Source: Solirubrobacteraceae bacterium (GTDB taxonomy: Bacteria; Actinomycetota; Thermoleophilia; Solirubrobacterales; Solirubrobacteraceae). From it: a DNA stretch of 64,000 bases. A program made the translations under genes and the position numbers. The stretch spans positions 62,001 through 126,000 of the forward strand of contig JANJTP010000043.1 in NCBI GenBank assembly GCA_024711025.1, given 5' to 3'. Below are positions 52,023 through 60,542 of this stretch, in pieces (within the stretch, counting starts at the first letter, position 1; each line of letters starts with the position of its first letter). The notes under the pieces are model-generated. The model was given only the letters and a program-made list of their open reading frames with translations, did not search any database and was not told where the DNA came from.

Positions 52023-52111
52023 CGGCGCCGGCGTCGCCCGCGGGCGCCCCTGACGGCGCCGTCGTCGCTCGCGGGCGCCCGTGACGACGCCGTCGTCGCT
52101 CGCGGCGTCGG
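52021..52111 (+). repeat. 31-base tandem repeat, about 2.9 copies
   Basis: Units start at 52021, 52052 and 52083, each opening GACG(G/A)CGCCG and carrying GTCG(C/T)(C/T)CGCGGGC. A degenerate further copy precedes them inside the coding end of the phosphoesterase. The period is not a multiple of three, so expansion would shift a reading frame. Confidence 0.75.
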
Positions 52112-52200
52112 CCGCCGCGTCGCCGTGCGCCCGGAGCACGTCGCCGGCCGACCTCGCACACCCTGGCCGAAAGGCCCCCATCGCAGGTGGCGCCCGGCGT

Positions 52201-52206
52201 TACGAT
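52201..52206 (+). promoter_or_regulatory. -10 box giving a leaderless epimerase mRNA
   Basis: TACGAT ends 7 bases before the ATG at 52214, and no ribosome-binding site is present. Confidence 0.45.
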
Positions 52207-52213
52207 CGCAGCC

Positions 52214-53203
52214 ATGTCGCTCAGCGGTCGGCGCGTCCTGGTCACCGGCGCGGGAGGATTCATCGGCGGCCACCTCGTCGCGAGGCTCGTGGAGGACGGA
52301 GCCGCCGTGCGGGCGTTCGTCCGCTACAACTCGCGCAACGACCGCGGAACGCTCGACTGGCTCGATCCGGCGGTCGCGTCGCAGGTCGAGACCGTGCTCG
52401 GCGATCTACGCGACGTCGAGTCGGTGACGCAGGCGGCCGAGGCGACCGACGTCGTGCTGCACCTCGGCGCCCAGATCGCGATCCCCTACTCCTACGTCAA
52501 TCCCCGCGACTTCTTCGAGACCAACGTCCTGGGGACGCTCAACGTGGCGCAGGCCGCACTGCGCGCCGGTGCGCAGCACGTCGTGCACACCTCGACCAGC
52601 GAGGTGTACGGGACGGCGCAGACCGTCCCGATCACCGAGCGCCACCCGCTCGAGCCGCAATCGCCCTACGCGGCGAGCAAGCTGGCGGCCGACAAGCTGA
52701 TGGACGCCTGGCATCGCTCCTACGGCCTTCCCGTGACCATCCTGAGGCCGTTCAACACCTTCGGGCCCTTCCAGTCGGCTCGCGCGATCGTCCCGACGAT
52801 CGTGAGCCAGGCGCTGGCCGGCGGGCCGGTGCGGCTCGGCTCCCTGCATCCCCGCCGCGACCTGACCTTCGTCGCGGACACGGTCGCCGGATTCCTCGCG
52901 GCCGCCGAGTCCCCGGACGCCGTCGGGCGGACGATCCAGCTGGGGACCGGCGTCGACGTCTCCGTCGGGGATCTCGTCGACCTCGTGGCGGAGGTCCTCG
53001 GGCGCGAGCTCGAGGTCGAGACCGAGGCCGAGCGCGTCAGGCCGGCGAAGAGTGAGGTGCAGCGACTCGTCTCGGACCCCTCGCTGGCCCGGACGCTCAC
53101 CGGCTGGGAGCCGCGCGTCGACCTGCGCGAGGGGCTCAGACGGACCGTCGAGTGGATCGACGCCAACTCAGACCGCTTCCGCACCGACCACTATGTGATC
53201 TGA
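52214..53203 (+). CDS. NAD-dependent nucleotide-sugar epimerase/dehydratase
   Basis: The 329-residue extended SDR has the Rossmann loop VLVTGAGGFIGGHLVARLVE, then VVLHLGAQIAIPYSYVNPRD, the Ser/Thr triad STSEVYGTAQTVPITERHPL and the pair YAASK. RPFNTFGPFQSARAIVPTIV and RRDLTFVADTVAGFLAA complete the nucleotide-sugar site. The pattern resembles GDP-mannose or UDP-GlcNAc dehydratases of the RmlB/WbpM-like group, but the exact substrate is not clear. It opens the plus-strand part of the polysaccharide locus. Confidence 0.9.
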   Translation: MSLSGRRVLVTGAGGFIGGHLVARLVEDGAAVRAFVRYNSRNDRGTLDWLDPAVASQVETVLGDLRDVESVTQAAEATDVVLHLGAQIAIPYSYVNPRDFFETNVLGTLNVAQAALRAGAQHVVHTSTSEVYGTAQTVPITERHPLEPQSPYAASKLAADKLMDAWHRSYGLPVTILRPFNTFGPFQSARAIVPTIVSQALAGGPVRLGSLHPRRDLTFVADTVAGFLAAAESPDAVGRTIQLGTGVDVSVGDLVDLVAEVLGRELEVETEAERVRPAKSEVQRLVSDPSLARTLTGWEPRVDLREGLRRTVEWIDANSDRFRTDHYVI

Positions 53204-53254
53204 CACGTCGCCCGGGCGCGCGCCGCGCGTTCGCAGCGACAGCGACACCCCCGA

Positions 53255-54646
53255 ATGGCCGACGCCGAGCACCAGGCAGGCACCACCGGAGCGCCGGCCA
53301 ACGCGCTGCTCCGAACCGCGGCGCAGACGTACGGCTCGCAGCTCGGCGTCGCCGTGCTGTCCCTGGGCAACGCCCTGATCGTCGCGCGGTCGCTGGGCGC
53401 GGTCGGACGGGGGGAGGTCGCGTTCCTCACGGCCATCGCCTGGCTGGGCTCCAACATCTCGACGTTCGGCGTCCAGGAGGCGAACGTCAACCTCGCCGCG
53501 GCCGAGCCGCACCTGCGGCGCTCGCTCGCGACGAACTCGCTGATCCTGTCCGTGCTGCTCGGAGCAGCATGCGCCGGGGCCATCGCCGCGCTCGTCGCGA
53601 TCGTCCCGGCGGCCGGCGGGAGCGCAAGCCACCTGCTGCTGTGGCTCGTCCTGATCTCGCTGCCGATGCTCATCCTCAGCACCTACCTGAGGTTCCTCAT
53701 CCAGGGCGAGTACGGGTTCGGGGTCACGAACCTGGCGTGGCTGCTGCCGTCGGTCGTCAACTTCTCGGTCAACGGAGCGCTGGCGCTGGCCGGCGTGCTG
53801 AGCGTCGGAACCGCCGTGGCGACTTGGATCGGGGGGCAGCTCCTCGGCACGGCGATCATGGCCCGGTACGTCATGCGCTACTCGGTCGGCTTCGGCCGGC
53901 CCGACCTGGCCCTCGCCCGGCGCACGCTCAGCTTCGGCGGCAAGAGCCACGTGGGGCGGATCATGCTGCTGGCCAACTACCGGCTCGACCAGTGGATCCT
54001 CGGGGCGATCGCGGGCGCCCGGGAGCTCGGGCTCTACAGCGTCGCCGTGGCGTGGGCCGAGGCCCTGTTCCTCCTGCCCACCGCCCTGTCGGCCGTGCAG
54101 CGGCCCGACATCGTCCGCTCGTCGCGACGGGAGGCCGTCCGGTTGACCGCGCGCGTGTTCCGCGTGTCGCTCCTGGCGACCGCGGCGATGGCCGTCGGCC
54201 TCATCGTGCTCGCCCCGTTCCTGTGCGTCACCATCTTCGGCTCCGAGTTCCGCGGCTCCATCTTCGACCTGCGCGTGCTGGCGCTCGGGGCATTCGGGAT
54301 CGTCGCCCTCAAGCAGCTCGGCAGCTCGCTGACAGGGCGCAGGCGCCCGACGGCCGCAAGCCTCTCGATCGGCTGCGCGTTCGTGTGCACCGTCGCGCTG
54401 GACTTCGCGCTCATCCCCTCGCACGGCGACGCCGGGGCGGCCATCGCCTCCTCGACGGCGTACACGATCGGCGGCGTCGTCATCGCGATCGTCTTCACGC
54501 GCACGCTCGGCGGCCGGGCGGCCGACCTCGTGCCACGGCCGTCCGATGCGCGGGAGACCTGGAGCGGGGTCCGCGCCGCGCTGCGACGTCGTCGCGCCGG
54601 GCCCCTGTCCGCGGCCGAGGAGGCGACGAAGACGACCGCCGCCTAG
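53255..54646 (+). CDS. Polysaccharide flippase (Wzx-like, MATE superfamily)
   Basis: The 463-residue protein has about twelve hydrophobic helices, beginning QLGVAVLSLGNALIVARSLG and AVGRGEVAFLTAIAWLGSNI. The Arg-containing loop FGGKSHVGRIMLLANYRLDQ WILG and the long helix GVVIAIVFTRTLGGRA near the end are typical of the Wzx/PST family. It moves lipid-linked repeat units across the membrane. No good ribosome-binding site precedes the ATG. It is convergent with and overlaps the glycosyltransferase gene by four bases. Confidence 0.9.
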   Translation: MADAEHQAGTTGAPANALLRTAAQTYGSQLGVAVLSLGNALIVARSLGAVGRGEVAFLTAIAWLGSNISTFGVQEANVNLAAAEPHLRRSLATNSLILSVLLGAACAGAIAALVAIVPAAGGSASHLLLWLVLISLPMLILSTYLRFLIQGEYGFGVTNLAWLLPSVVNFSVNGALALAGVLSVGTAVATWIGGQLLGTAIMARYVMRYSVGFGRPDLALARRTLSFGGKSHVGRIMLLANYRLDQWILGAIAGARELGLYSVAVAWAEALFLLPTALSAVQRPDIVRSSRREAVRLTARVFRVSLLATAAMAVGLIVLAPFLCVTIFGSEFRGSIFDLRVLALGAFGIVALKQLGSSLTGRRRPTAASLSIGCAFVCTVALDFALIPSHGDAGAAIASSTAYTIGGVVIAIVFTRTLGGRAADLVPRPSDARETWSGVRAALRRRRAGPLSAAEEATKTTAA

Positions 54647-55860
54647 GGTCGGCCGGGCTCCCGGGCGCCTCCCCGGGCGAACGCGGCGATCCGCGCGGAC
54701 TGGCGCTCGAGCGTGCACTCGCGAGCCAGCTCGGGCCCGCGCGCGCTGAGTCGCTCGTGCAGCTCCGGCTCCTCGGTGACCCGCAGCACGGCGGCTACCA
54801 GGGCATCGAGATCAGCGGGGGGAACGAGGATCGCCGCGCGTCCGCCGTCGACCGCCGTGGCGACGCCCCCTACGTCCGTCGCCACGACCGGCGTCCCGCT
54901 CGCGAAGGCCTCGATGAGCACGGCCGGCACGCCCTCGGTGCGCGACACGTGCACGAACAGGTCGGCCTCGCGATACCGCCGGAGGAGCTCGGGCCCGAAG
55001 GGCACGAACCCCAGGAACTCGATCCGGTCGCTCACGCCGAGCTCCGCCGCCCGGGCGCGCACCGCGCCCTCGAGCGCGCCGGTCCCGGCCCACGCCAGGA
55101 AGTAGCGCCCGGGCCGCAGGCGCTCCAGCGCCGCCATCGCCTCGACGAGCAGGAGCGGGTTCTTCTCCTGGTCGATGCGCCCGACCGTGAACAGGCTCAC
55201 GCGGTCCGCCGAGGGGCGCCGGGCCGGCGCGCTCACGAGGTCGGCGTCCCGGACCAGCGAGACCGCGATCCTCAGCAGCGAGGCGCGGGGGCCGCCGTAT
55301 CGATGCTCGATCTCGGGGCCGACGACGGTGGTCGGCAGGATGCGGGAGAGCGCGCGGAACGCGGCGTCGAGGCCGCGAGCGGCGAGCAGCACCGGCTGCC
55401 AGTGCCTGCCCGGGAGCCGGCTCCTGAAGTACTCGACGGTGTCCTGCCGCACGCCGAGCACGACCCGCCGGCGCCGCGCGAGCGCCAGCGCGACGAGCAG
55501 GAACGAGAACGGGTGCGGCCCCGTCACCCAGACGACGTCGGTCGTCGCCAGGCCGCGCCAGAACCCGCGAGCCGTGCCGAGCGTGGCCCGGGCGACCTGC
55601 CCGATCCTGCTGAGATCGTCGTACGGGGGCAGCGGAGCCAGCTCGACGCCGGCGCGGAGCAGCAGCGGGACGTCGCGGGGCAGGTCGGGGTGGGCGCGGC
55701 CGAAGAGGACGGTGCGGCCGAAGTGGCCCCCCACTTCGCAGGCGAACGTCAGGAAGGGGAAGTCGGCGGCGTCGGTCGCGACCCGGCGGCCTTCCGGCGT
55801 CTCGACGACGCCGAACGGGCCGTCGACATAGATCCCGAGAGTCTGTGCGCGGTCGGTCAC
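54643..55860 (-). CDS. Glycosyltransferase, GT4 family
   Basis: From the GTG at 55860 the protein is 405 residues. The C-terminal GT-B domain has SLFTVGRIDQEKNPLLLVEA, then RIEFLGFVPFGPELLRRYRE and the donor-binding signature FVHVSRTEGVPAVLIEAFAS, which includes the EGxP-x4-E motif. The N-terminal half contains VWVTGPHPFSFLLVALALAR. It transfers a sugar from a nucleotide donor during repeat-unit assembly, with net retention of configuration expected for GT4. Confidence 0.92.
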   Translation of the reverse strand: MTDRAQTLGIYVDGPFGVVETPEGRRVATDAADFPFLTFACEVGGHFGRTVLFGRAHPDLPRDVPLLLRAGVELAPLPPYDDLSRIGQVARATLGTARGFWRGLATTDVVWVTGPHPFSFLLVALALARRRRVVLGVRQDTVEYFRSRLPGRHWQPVLLAARGLDAAFRALSRILPTTVVGPEIEHRYGGPRASLLRIAVSLVRDADLVSAPARRPSADRVSLFTVGRIDQEKNPLLLVEAMAALERLRPGRYFLAWAGTGALEGAVRARAAELGVSDRIEFLGFVPFGPELLRRYREADLFVHVSRTEGVPAVLIEAFASGTPVVATDVGGVATAVDGGRAAILVPPADLDALVAAVLRVTEEPELHERLSARGPELARECTLERQSARIAAFARGGAREPGRP

Positions 55861-55926
55861 GTGATCTCGATCGGCCCACGCTTGGCGGGCAGCAGCAGCG
55901 TACGCGATGCGCATCCGTCGCCGCCA

Positions 55927-55951
55927 GCGCGAGTCGCGATTAGACTCGCGC
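55927..55951 (+). promoter_or_regulatory. Inverted repeat over the -10 box of the asparagine-synthase gene
   Basis: Two perfect 9-base arms (GCGCGAGTC at 55927-55935 and GACTCGCGC at 55943-55951) enclose 7 bases. A TAGACT -10 box (55941-55946) lies inside, 9 bases before the ATG. This suits a repressor site. Confidence 0.45.
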
Positions 55952-55955
55952 CGGG

Positions 55956-57845
55956 ATGTGCGGCGTCTGCGGCAGGATCTCGCTCAACGGCCGGTACGTG
56001 GATCGCGAGGCGCTCGAGCACGCGAACGACACGCTGCTCCATCGCGGACCCGACAGCGGCGGCGTCTTCGTCGAGGGGATCGCGGGCCTGGCGGCTCGCC
56101 GCCTGGCGATCATCGACCTCGCCGGCGGCGACCAGCCGATAGCCAACGAGGACGGGACCGTCCACGTCGTCCAGAACGGCGAGATCTACAACTACCGCGA
56201 GCTGCGCGACGAGCTCGAGCGCCGCGGCCATCGCTTCGCGACGCGATCGGACACCGAGGTCCTGGCCCACCTCTACGAGGAGCGCGGGCCGCGCTTCGCG
56301 GAGGCGCTGCGCGGGATGTTCGCCGTCGCGATCTGGGACGGGCGCGCGCGCCGGCTCGTCGTCGCGCGCGACCGCTTCGGCATCAAGCCGCTCTACTACT
56401 CCCTGAGCGGCGACTCGCTGTCCTTCGCTTCGGAGCTGAAGGCCCTCGTCGGGCAGCCCGGCTTCTCGCGCGAGGTCGACCTCGACGCGCTGGAGGCGTT
56501 CCTCGCCTTCGCCTGCATCCCCGCCCCGCTGACGATCTTCCGCGCCGCGCGCAAGCTTCCGGCCGGCTGCCTGTTGATCTGGGAGCAGGAGCGGGACGGC
56601 CGCGGCGTGCGGGTGGAGCGCTACGCCCGTCCGACGGCGGCTCCCCGCGAGACGCTCCGCGGCGAGGGCGAATCGGCACTCGCCGAGGAGCTCCTCGATC
56701 GCCTGCGGGACTCGGTGCGCGCGCACCTGGTCGCCGACGTCCCCGTGGGGATCCTGCTCTCCGGCGGCATCGACTCGTCGCTGCTCACGGCGCTCGCCGC
56801 GCAGGAGGCCGGCACGCGGGTCAGCACCTTCTCGATCGGCTTCGAGGAGCGCCTGTTCGACGAGCGCGAGAACGCGCGGCTCGTCGCGCGGCGCTACGGC
56901 ACCGACCATCACGAGCTCGTGCTGCGCCCCGATGCGGCGGAGCTGCTCCCGCTCCTCGCCGACGTCTACGACGAGCCCTTCGCGGACTCCTCGGCGATCC
57001 CGACCTACCTGGTCTCGAAGCTCGCTCGCGAGCACGTCAAGGTCGCGCTCTCCGGGGAGGGAGGCGACGAGCTCTTCGGCGGCTACTTCAACTACGTCGG
57101 CCACAGGCTGGCGCCGCGACTCGGACGGATCGCCTCCCTGTTGCAGCCCGCGATCGCAAGGCTCCCGACCTCGACGGGGAGCGCGAGCTCGCTCGACTAC
57201 AAGGCGAAGCACTTCGCCCGCGGCGCCGCCTGCCCGCCGCTCGAGCGCCACGCCATCTGGAAGAGCATGCTCACGGCCGAGCAGCGCGCCGACGTGCTGC
57301 GCCCGGAGTGCCGCGGGAGCGATCCGGTCGACCTGCTGGCGCCGACGTACGCGGAGACGGAGGGCGCCGAGGAGCTGGCGCGCATCATGGACCTCGACCT
57401 CAACGTCTTCCTCGTCGAGGACATGCTGGTGAAGACCGACCGAGCGAGCATGGCACGCTCGCTCGAGCTGCGCGTGCCGTTCCTCGACACCGCGATGACC
57501 GACTTCGCGCTGGCCCTCCCCTCGCGGCACAAGGTGCGCGGACTGGCCAAGAAGCGCCTCTTGCGCAAGGCCAGCGCCGCGCTGCTCCCGCAGGAGGTCG
57601 TGAAGGGCCGCAAGCAGGGGTTCTCGATGCCGGTCGCCGCGTGGCTGCGAACCGACCTCCAGCCGTTCGTCCGCGAGGTACTCTCTCCGGAGCAGATCCG
57701 CCGTCAGGGGTTCCTTCGCCCCGACGCCGTGACGCGCATGGTCGACGCGCATGTCGCCGGCGAGCAGGACCTCAGTCGCCAGATCTGGTGCCTCTTGGCC
57801 TTCTCCCTGTGGTTCGATCGCTACTCCGACCAGGCTCGCCCGTAG
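55956..57845 (+). CDS. Asparagine synthase (glutamine-hydrolysing) family protein
   Basis: The 629-residue protein starts MCGVCG, so Cys2 is the glutaminase nucleophile; RGPDSGG and NGEIYNY are glutaminase-domain motifs. The synthetase domain carries the pyrophosphate loop SGGIDSS (269-275) and SGEGGDELFGGYFNY. It transfers glutamine ammonia to a carboxylate through an adenylate. Copies within surface-polysaccharide loci often amidate sugar acids or peptide substituents, and that is the more likely job here than making free asparagine. Confidence 0.93.
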   Translation: MCGVCGRISLNGRYVDREALEHANDTLLHRGPDSGGVFVEGIAGLAARRLAIIDLAGGDQPIANEDGTVHVVQNGEIYNYRELRDELERRGHRFATRSDTEVLAHLYEERGPRFAEALRGMFAVAIWDGRARRLVVARDRFGIKPLYYSLSGDSLSFASELKALVGQPGFSREVDLDALEAFLAFACIPAPLTIFRAARKLPAGCLLIWEQERDGRGVRVERYARPTAAPRETLRGEGESALAEELLDRLRDSVRAHLVADVPVGILLSGGIDSSLLTALAAQEAGTRVSTFSIGFEERLFDERENARLVARRYGTDHHELVLRPDAAELLPLLADVYDEPFADSSAIPTYLVSKLAREHVKVALSGEGGDELFGGYFNYVGHRLAPRLGRIASLLQPAIARLPTSTGSASSLDYKAKHFARGAACPPLERHAIWKSMLTAEQRADVLRPECRGSDPVDLLAPTYAETEGAEELARIMDLDLNVFLVEDMLVKTDRASMARSLELRVPFLDTAMTDFALALPSRHKVRGLAKKRLLRKASAALLPQEVVKGRKQGFSMPVAAWLRTDLQPFVREVLSPEQIRRQGFLRPDAVTRMVDAHVAGEQDLSRQIWCLLAFSLWFDRYSDQARP

Positions 57846-59002
57846 CCCCGCGGATCGCGCGGAGGGGGCTCCTCGCCGTGACTGCGGCGCTCGCGATCGG
57901 CGCGGTCGGATGCGACGGGTCGCGCGCCAGCGAGAAGCCCACCGTCCGACCGGCCGCTACCGGATGGCGCCTCCACGAGGGTCTTGCGCCGTCGCGCGGC
58001 GGCACGCGCTACGTCTCGCCCCGCGGCTCGGATCGGACGCGCGGCACCAGGCGCTCGCCCTGGCGCACCGTCCAGAAGGCGCTCGACACGCTGCGCCCCG
58101 GCCAGACGGCGGTCGTGCGCCGCGGCACGTACGCCGAGAACCTCGTCATGACGCGCGCCGGCACGCCCCGCGCGCCGATCACCGTGCGCGGCGAACGCGG
58201 CGCCGTGCTGACCGCCGGCCGGGGGCAGAGGGACAACGTGCCGCTCGAGCTCGCCGGCGGCTCGGCGTACGTGCGGATCGAGGGGGTCGTGATCCGCGGC
58301 GCGACCGGTCCCTCGACCACCAACGTCTACGCCTCGGGAGACGCCCACGACATCGAGCTCTCGCGCTGCGTGATACGCGACTCCCAGAGGCAGGGGTTCT
58401 TCAGCGAGCGCACGACCAGCCGCATCGCGATCCTGCGGTCGACGGTGCGCGACAACGGCGGCGACGGCCCCAACCAGCTCGACCACAACATCTACATCGA
58501 AGGGCGCGGCCATCTCATCGCGAACGACGTCGTCAGCGGGGCGCGCAACGGCTTCGGCATCCAGATCTACCCGTCGAGCGACCACATCGTCGTCGCGAAC
58601 AACACGATCGTGGGCAACTACCGCGACGGGATCATCGTGGGCAGCGACGACGCGACGACGACGAGCGGGGCGCTGATCGTCAACAACATCGTCGCCCGCA
58701 ACGGCCGCTACGGCATCTCCACGTACTGGGGCGGGCGCCGAGGCACGGGCAACGTCGCGCGCAACAACCTCGGCTGGCGCAACGCCGAGGGCAGCTTCGT
58801 CGGCGACGGGATCGCCTACAAGGGCAACCGGGTCGCCAACCCGCGCTTCGCCCGCGCCTCCACGGGCGACTTCCACCTGCGCAGGAGGAGCCCGGCGCTG
58901 GGCCGTGCGCTGCGTCCGTGGGCGCCGCGCCGCGACCGGGACGGCCGTCGTCGCCCGGTGGGCGCGGGCCCCGACATCGGTGCCTACGAGCGCGGTCGCT
59001 GA
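57809..59002 (+). CDS. Right-handed beta-helix lipoprotein
   Basis: The coding frame runs to 59002 and gives about 397 residues from a GTG at 57809, or 374 from a GTG at 57878. The start shows an Arg-rich n-region, a hydrophobic core and the lipobox IGAVGC. The mature part is a pectate-lyase-like beta-helix (DUF1565 type): GTRYVSPRGSDRTRGTRRSP, VQKALDTLRPGQTAVVRRGT Y, and repeated rungs such as IVVANNTIVGNYRDGIIVGS and NNIVARNGRYGISTYWGG. It probably binds or cleaves the secreted polysaccharide. The start overlaps the asparagine-synthase gene end. Confidence 0.85.
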   Translation: MVRSLLRPGSPVAPRIARRGLLAVTAALAIGAVGCDGSRASEKPTVRPAATGWRLHEGLAPSRGGTRYVSPRGSDRTRGTRRSPWRTVQKALDTLRPGQTAVVRRGTYAENLVMTRAGTPRAPITVRGERGAVLTAGRGQRDNVPLELAGGSAYVRIEGVVIRGATGPSTTNVYASGDAHDIELSRCVIRDSQRQGFFSERTTSRIAILRSTVRDNGGDGPNQLDHNIYIEGRGHLIANDVVSGARNGFGIQIYPSSDHIVVANNTIVGNYRDGIIVGSDDATTTSGALIVNNIVARNGRYGISTYWGGRRGTGNVARNNLGWRNAEGSFVGDGIAYKGNRVANPRFARASTGDFHLRRRSPALGRALRPWAPRRDRDGRRRPVGAGPDIGAYERGR

Positions 59003-60432
59003 GGCAGCGCGCGCCCGCGCGCTCGGGCGGACGGCGGGATCAGCTTCGGCAGCGCGAGCGCGATGCCGATCACGATCCAGAGGGCGCGCGCCGTCTCGGT
59101 CTCGATGAACGTCGAGGAGATCGTCCATCCGACGAGGCTCAGCAGGCAGGCGTTCGCGACGCGGCCGGGGAGCTCGGCACCGACCCGGAACGCCCGCACC
59201 GCCGTTCGCCGCAGCGTCAGCGCCGTGCTGGCGATGATGCCGAGGAAGAGCGCGATGCCGACGAGGCCGAGCTCCGCGGTCGTGCCGATGTACGCGCTGT
59301 GCGCCTGGATGCCGGTCTCGCGCGGGGCGAACTTCGTCAGGTCCACGCCCGGCGTGCTGAGCAGGTACTCGCTCGAGACCGACGGGAACGCCCCGAACCC
59401 GACGCCGAGCACGGGGTGGTCGTCGATCGCGTGGCGTGCGGCCTTCCAGATCTCGGTGCGCCCGGATCCGGCGCTGGAGCCGGTCTCCTGGCCGCCTGTG
59501 AAGATCGTCTGCGCGCGCTTGAAGACCTCGGTGCGAAAGCCGGGCCGCGAGAAGAGCCCCAGCAGGCCCAGCGTGAGGATGAGCATCACGAGCGCCTTCT
59601 GACGCGGCGTCCCGAGCATCGCCCTCGCGGGCATGAACGGGAGCACGGCGACGATCGCGATGAGCGCGATGAGCCCGCCGCGCGAGAGCGTCGCGAGCGC
59701 GGACGCGAGGGTCGTGAGCGCGGCGCCGTAGATGAGCAGCCGCATCAGCTGGTCGCGCGTGGCCGACGCGAGGACGAGCATCAGCGGGAACGCGACTATC
59801 TGGATGTTGGCGAAGAAGTTGGGATCCCCGACGCCGCCCTGCGCACGCCCGGACTGCAGCGAGTCCGCGGAGCCGCCGAGGCCCGCGAACGTCAGCAGCG
59901 AGAGCAGGCCGACGACGAACGACGCGAGCGCCATCACGGAGAGCACGCCCCGCAGGTCGCTCTCGCTCGTGATCAGCACGGCGAAGGCGGACATGTAGAC
60001 GACCGCGATCGCCAGCGATGCCAGCAGGGTCCGCGTCTCGACCTGGCTGCTGGACCAGAGCGTGCTCGCCAGCGCCCAGACCGCGTAGCCGGTGACCCAG
60101 GCGACCGGCAGCGCGAGCCACATCGTCGCCCGGCCGCGCAGCCAGGCGAGGACGACGAAGAGCAGGGCGACCGGCGCCAGCAGACGGCTGACGGTGACCC
60201 CGCCGAGCGCGATCACCTCCATGAAGATCGACGCCGCGAGGATCAGCAGCAGCGAGGACGGCCGGAGCACCGACGCGGCGACGACGATGACGACGACCGC
60301 CACCGCAATCGCCGCCGCCGTCCCCTGCGTGGCGGCCGCCCCGAGCCCGGCGGCGGCCGCGGCCGCGATGATCGCCCACCAGTGCGGCTGCGACCGCCGG
60401 CGGCGGACGGCGGCCCGCGCCACGGTGCTCAC
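58984..60432 (-). CDS. O-antigen ligase/polymerase-like membrane protein
   Basis: From the GTG at 60432 the protein is 482 residues with about ten to twelve membrane helices. The large periplasmic loop has the Wzy/WaaL-type pattern: SGRTEIWKAARHAIDDHPVL, then GVGFGAFPSVSSEYLL and ETGIQAHSAYIGTTAELGLV, with RxxxW and H-x-x-Y (AHSAY) positions. It would polymerise or ligate the repeat unit after flipping. It is divergent from the APH-like gene and overlaps the beta-helix gene end by 19 bases. Confidence 0.88.
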   Translation of the reverse strand: MSTVARAAVRRRRSQPHWWAIIAAAAAAGLGAAATQGTAAAIAVAVVVIVVAASVLRPSSLLLILAASIFMEVIALGGVTVSRLLAPVALLFVVLAWLRGRATMWLALPVAWVTGYAVWALASTLWSSSQVETRTLLASLAIAVVYMSAFAVLITSESDLRGVLSVMALASFVVGLLSLLTFAGLGGSADSLQSGRAQGGVGDPNFFANIQIVAFPLMLVLASATRDQLMRLLIYGAALTTLASALATLSRGGLIALIAIVAVLPFMPARAMLGTPRQKALVMLILTLGLLGLFSRPGFRTEVFKRAQTIFTGGQETGSSAGSGRTEIWKAARHAIDDHPVLGVGFGAFPSVSSEYLLSTPGVDLTKFAPRETGIQAHSAYIGTTAELGLVGIALFLGIIASTALTLRRTAVRAFRVGAELPGRVANACLLSLVGWTISSTFIETETARALWIVIGIALALPKLIPPSARARGRALPQRPRS

Positions 60433-60530
60433 GTTCGCCCCCCGCGTACGGCCCGGGGCCGCCGGCGGCACGTCGCGGCCCGGTCCGACGGCGCGTCGGC
60501 GAGGCCGGCGGCAGCGGGCCGACCTGCTGA

Positions 60531-60536
60531 TACGGT
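60531..60536 (+). promoter_or_regulatory. -10 box giving a leaderless APH-like mRNA
   Basis: TACGGT ends 7 bases before the GTG at 60543, and there is no ribosome-binding site. Confidence 0.5.
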
Positions 60537-60542
60537 GCGCGC

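Noticed and set aside
52021-52111. CRISPR-like repeat array
   Set aside because: The units are directly adjacent with no spacers, so it is a simple tandem repeat.
55862-57752. Long minus-strand frame opposite the asparagine-synthase gene
   Set aside because: The plus strand has a complete asparagine-synthase protein with all motifs; the antisense translation is low-complexity and charged.
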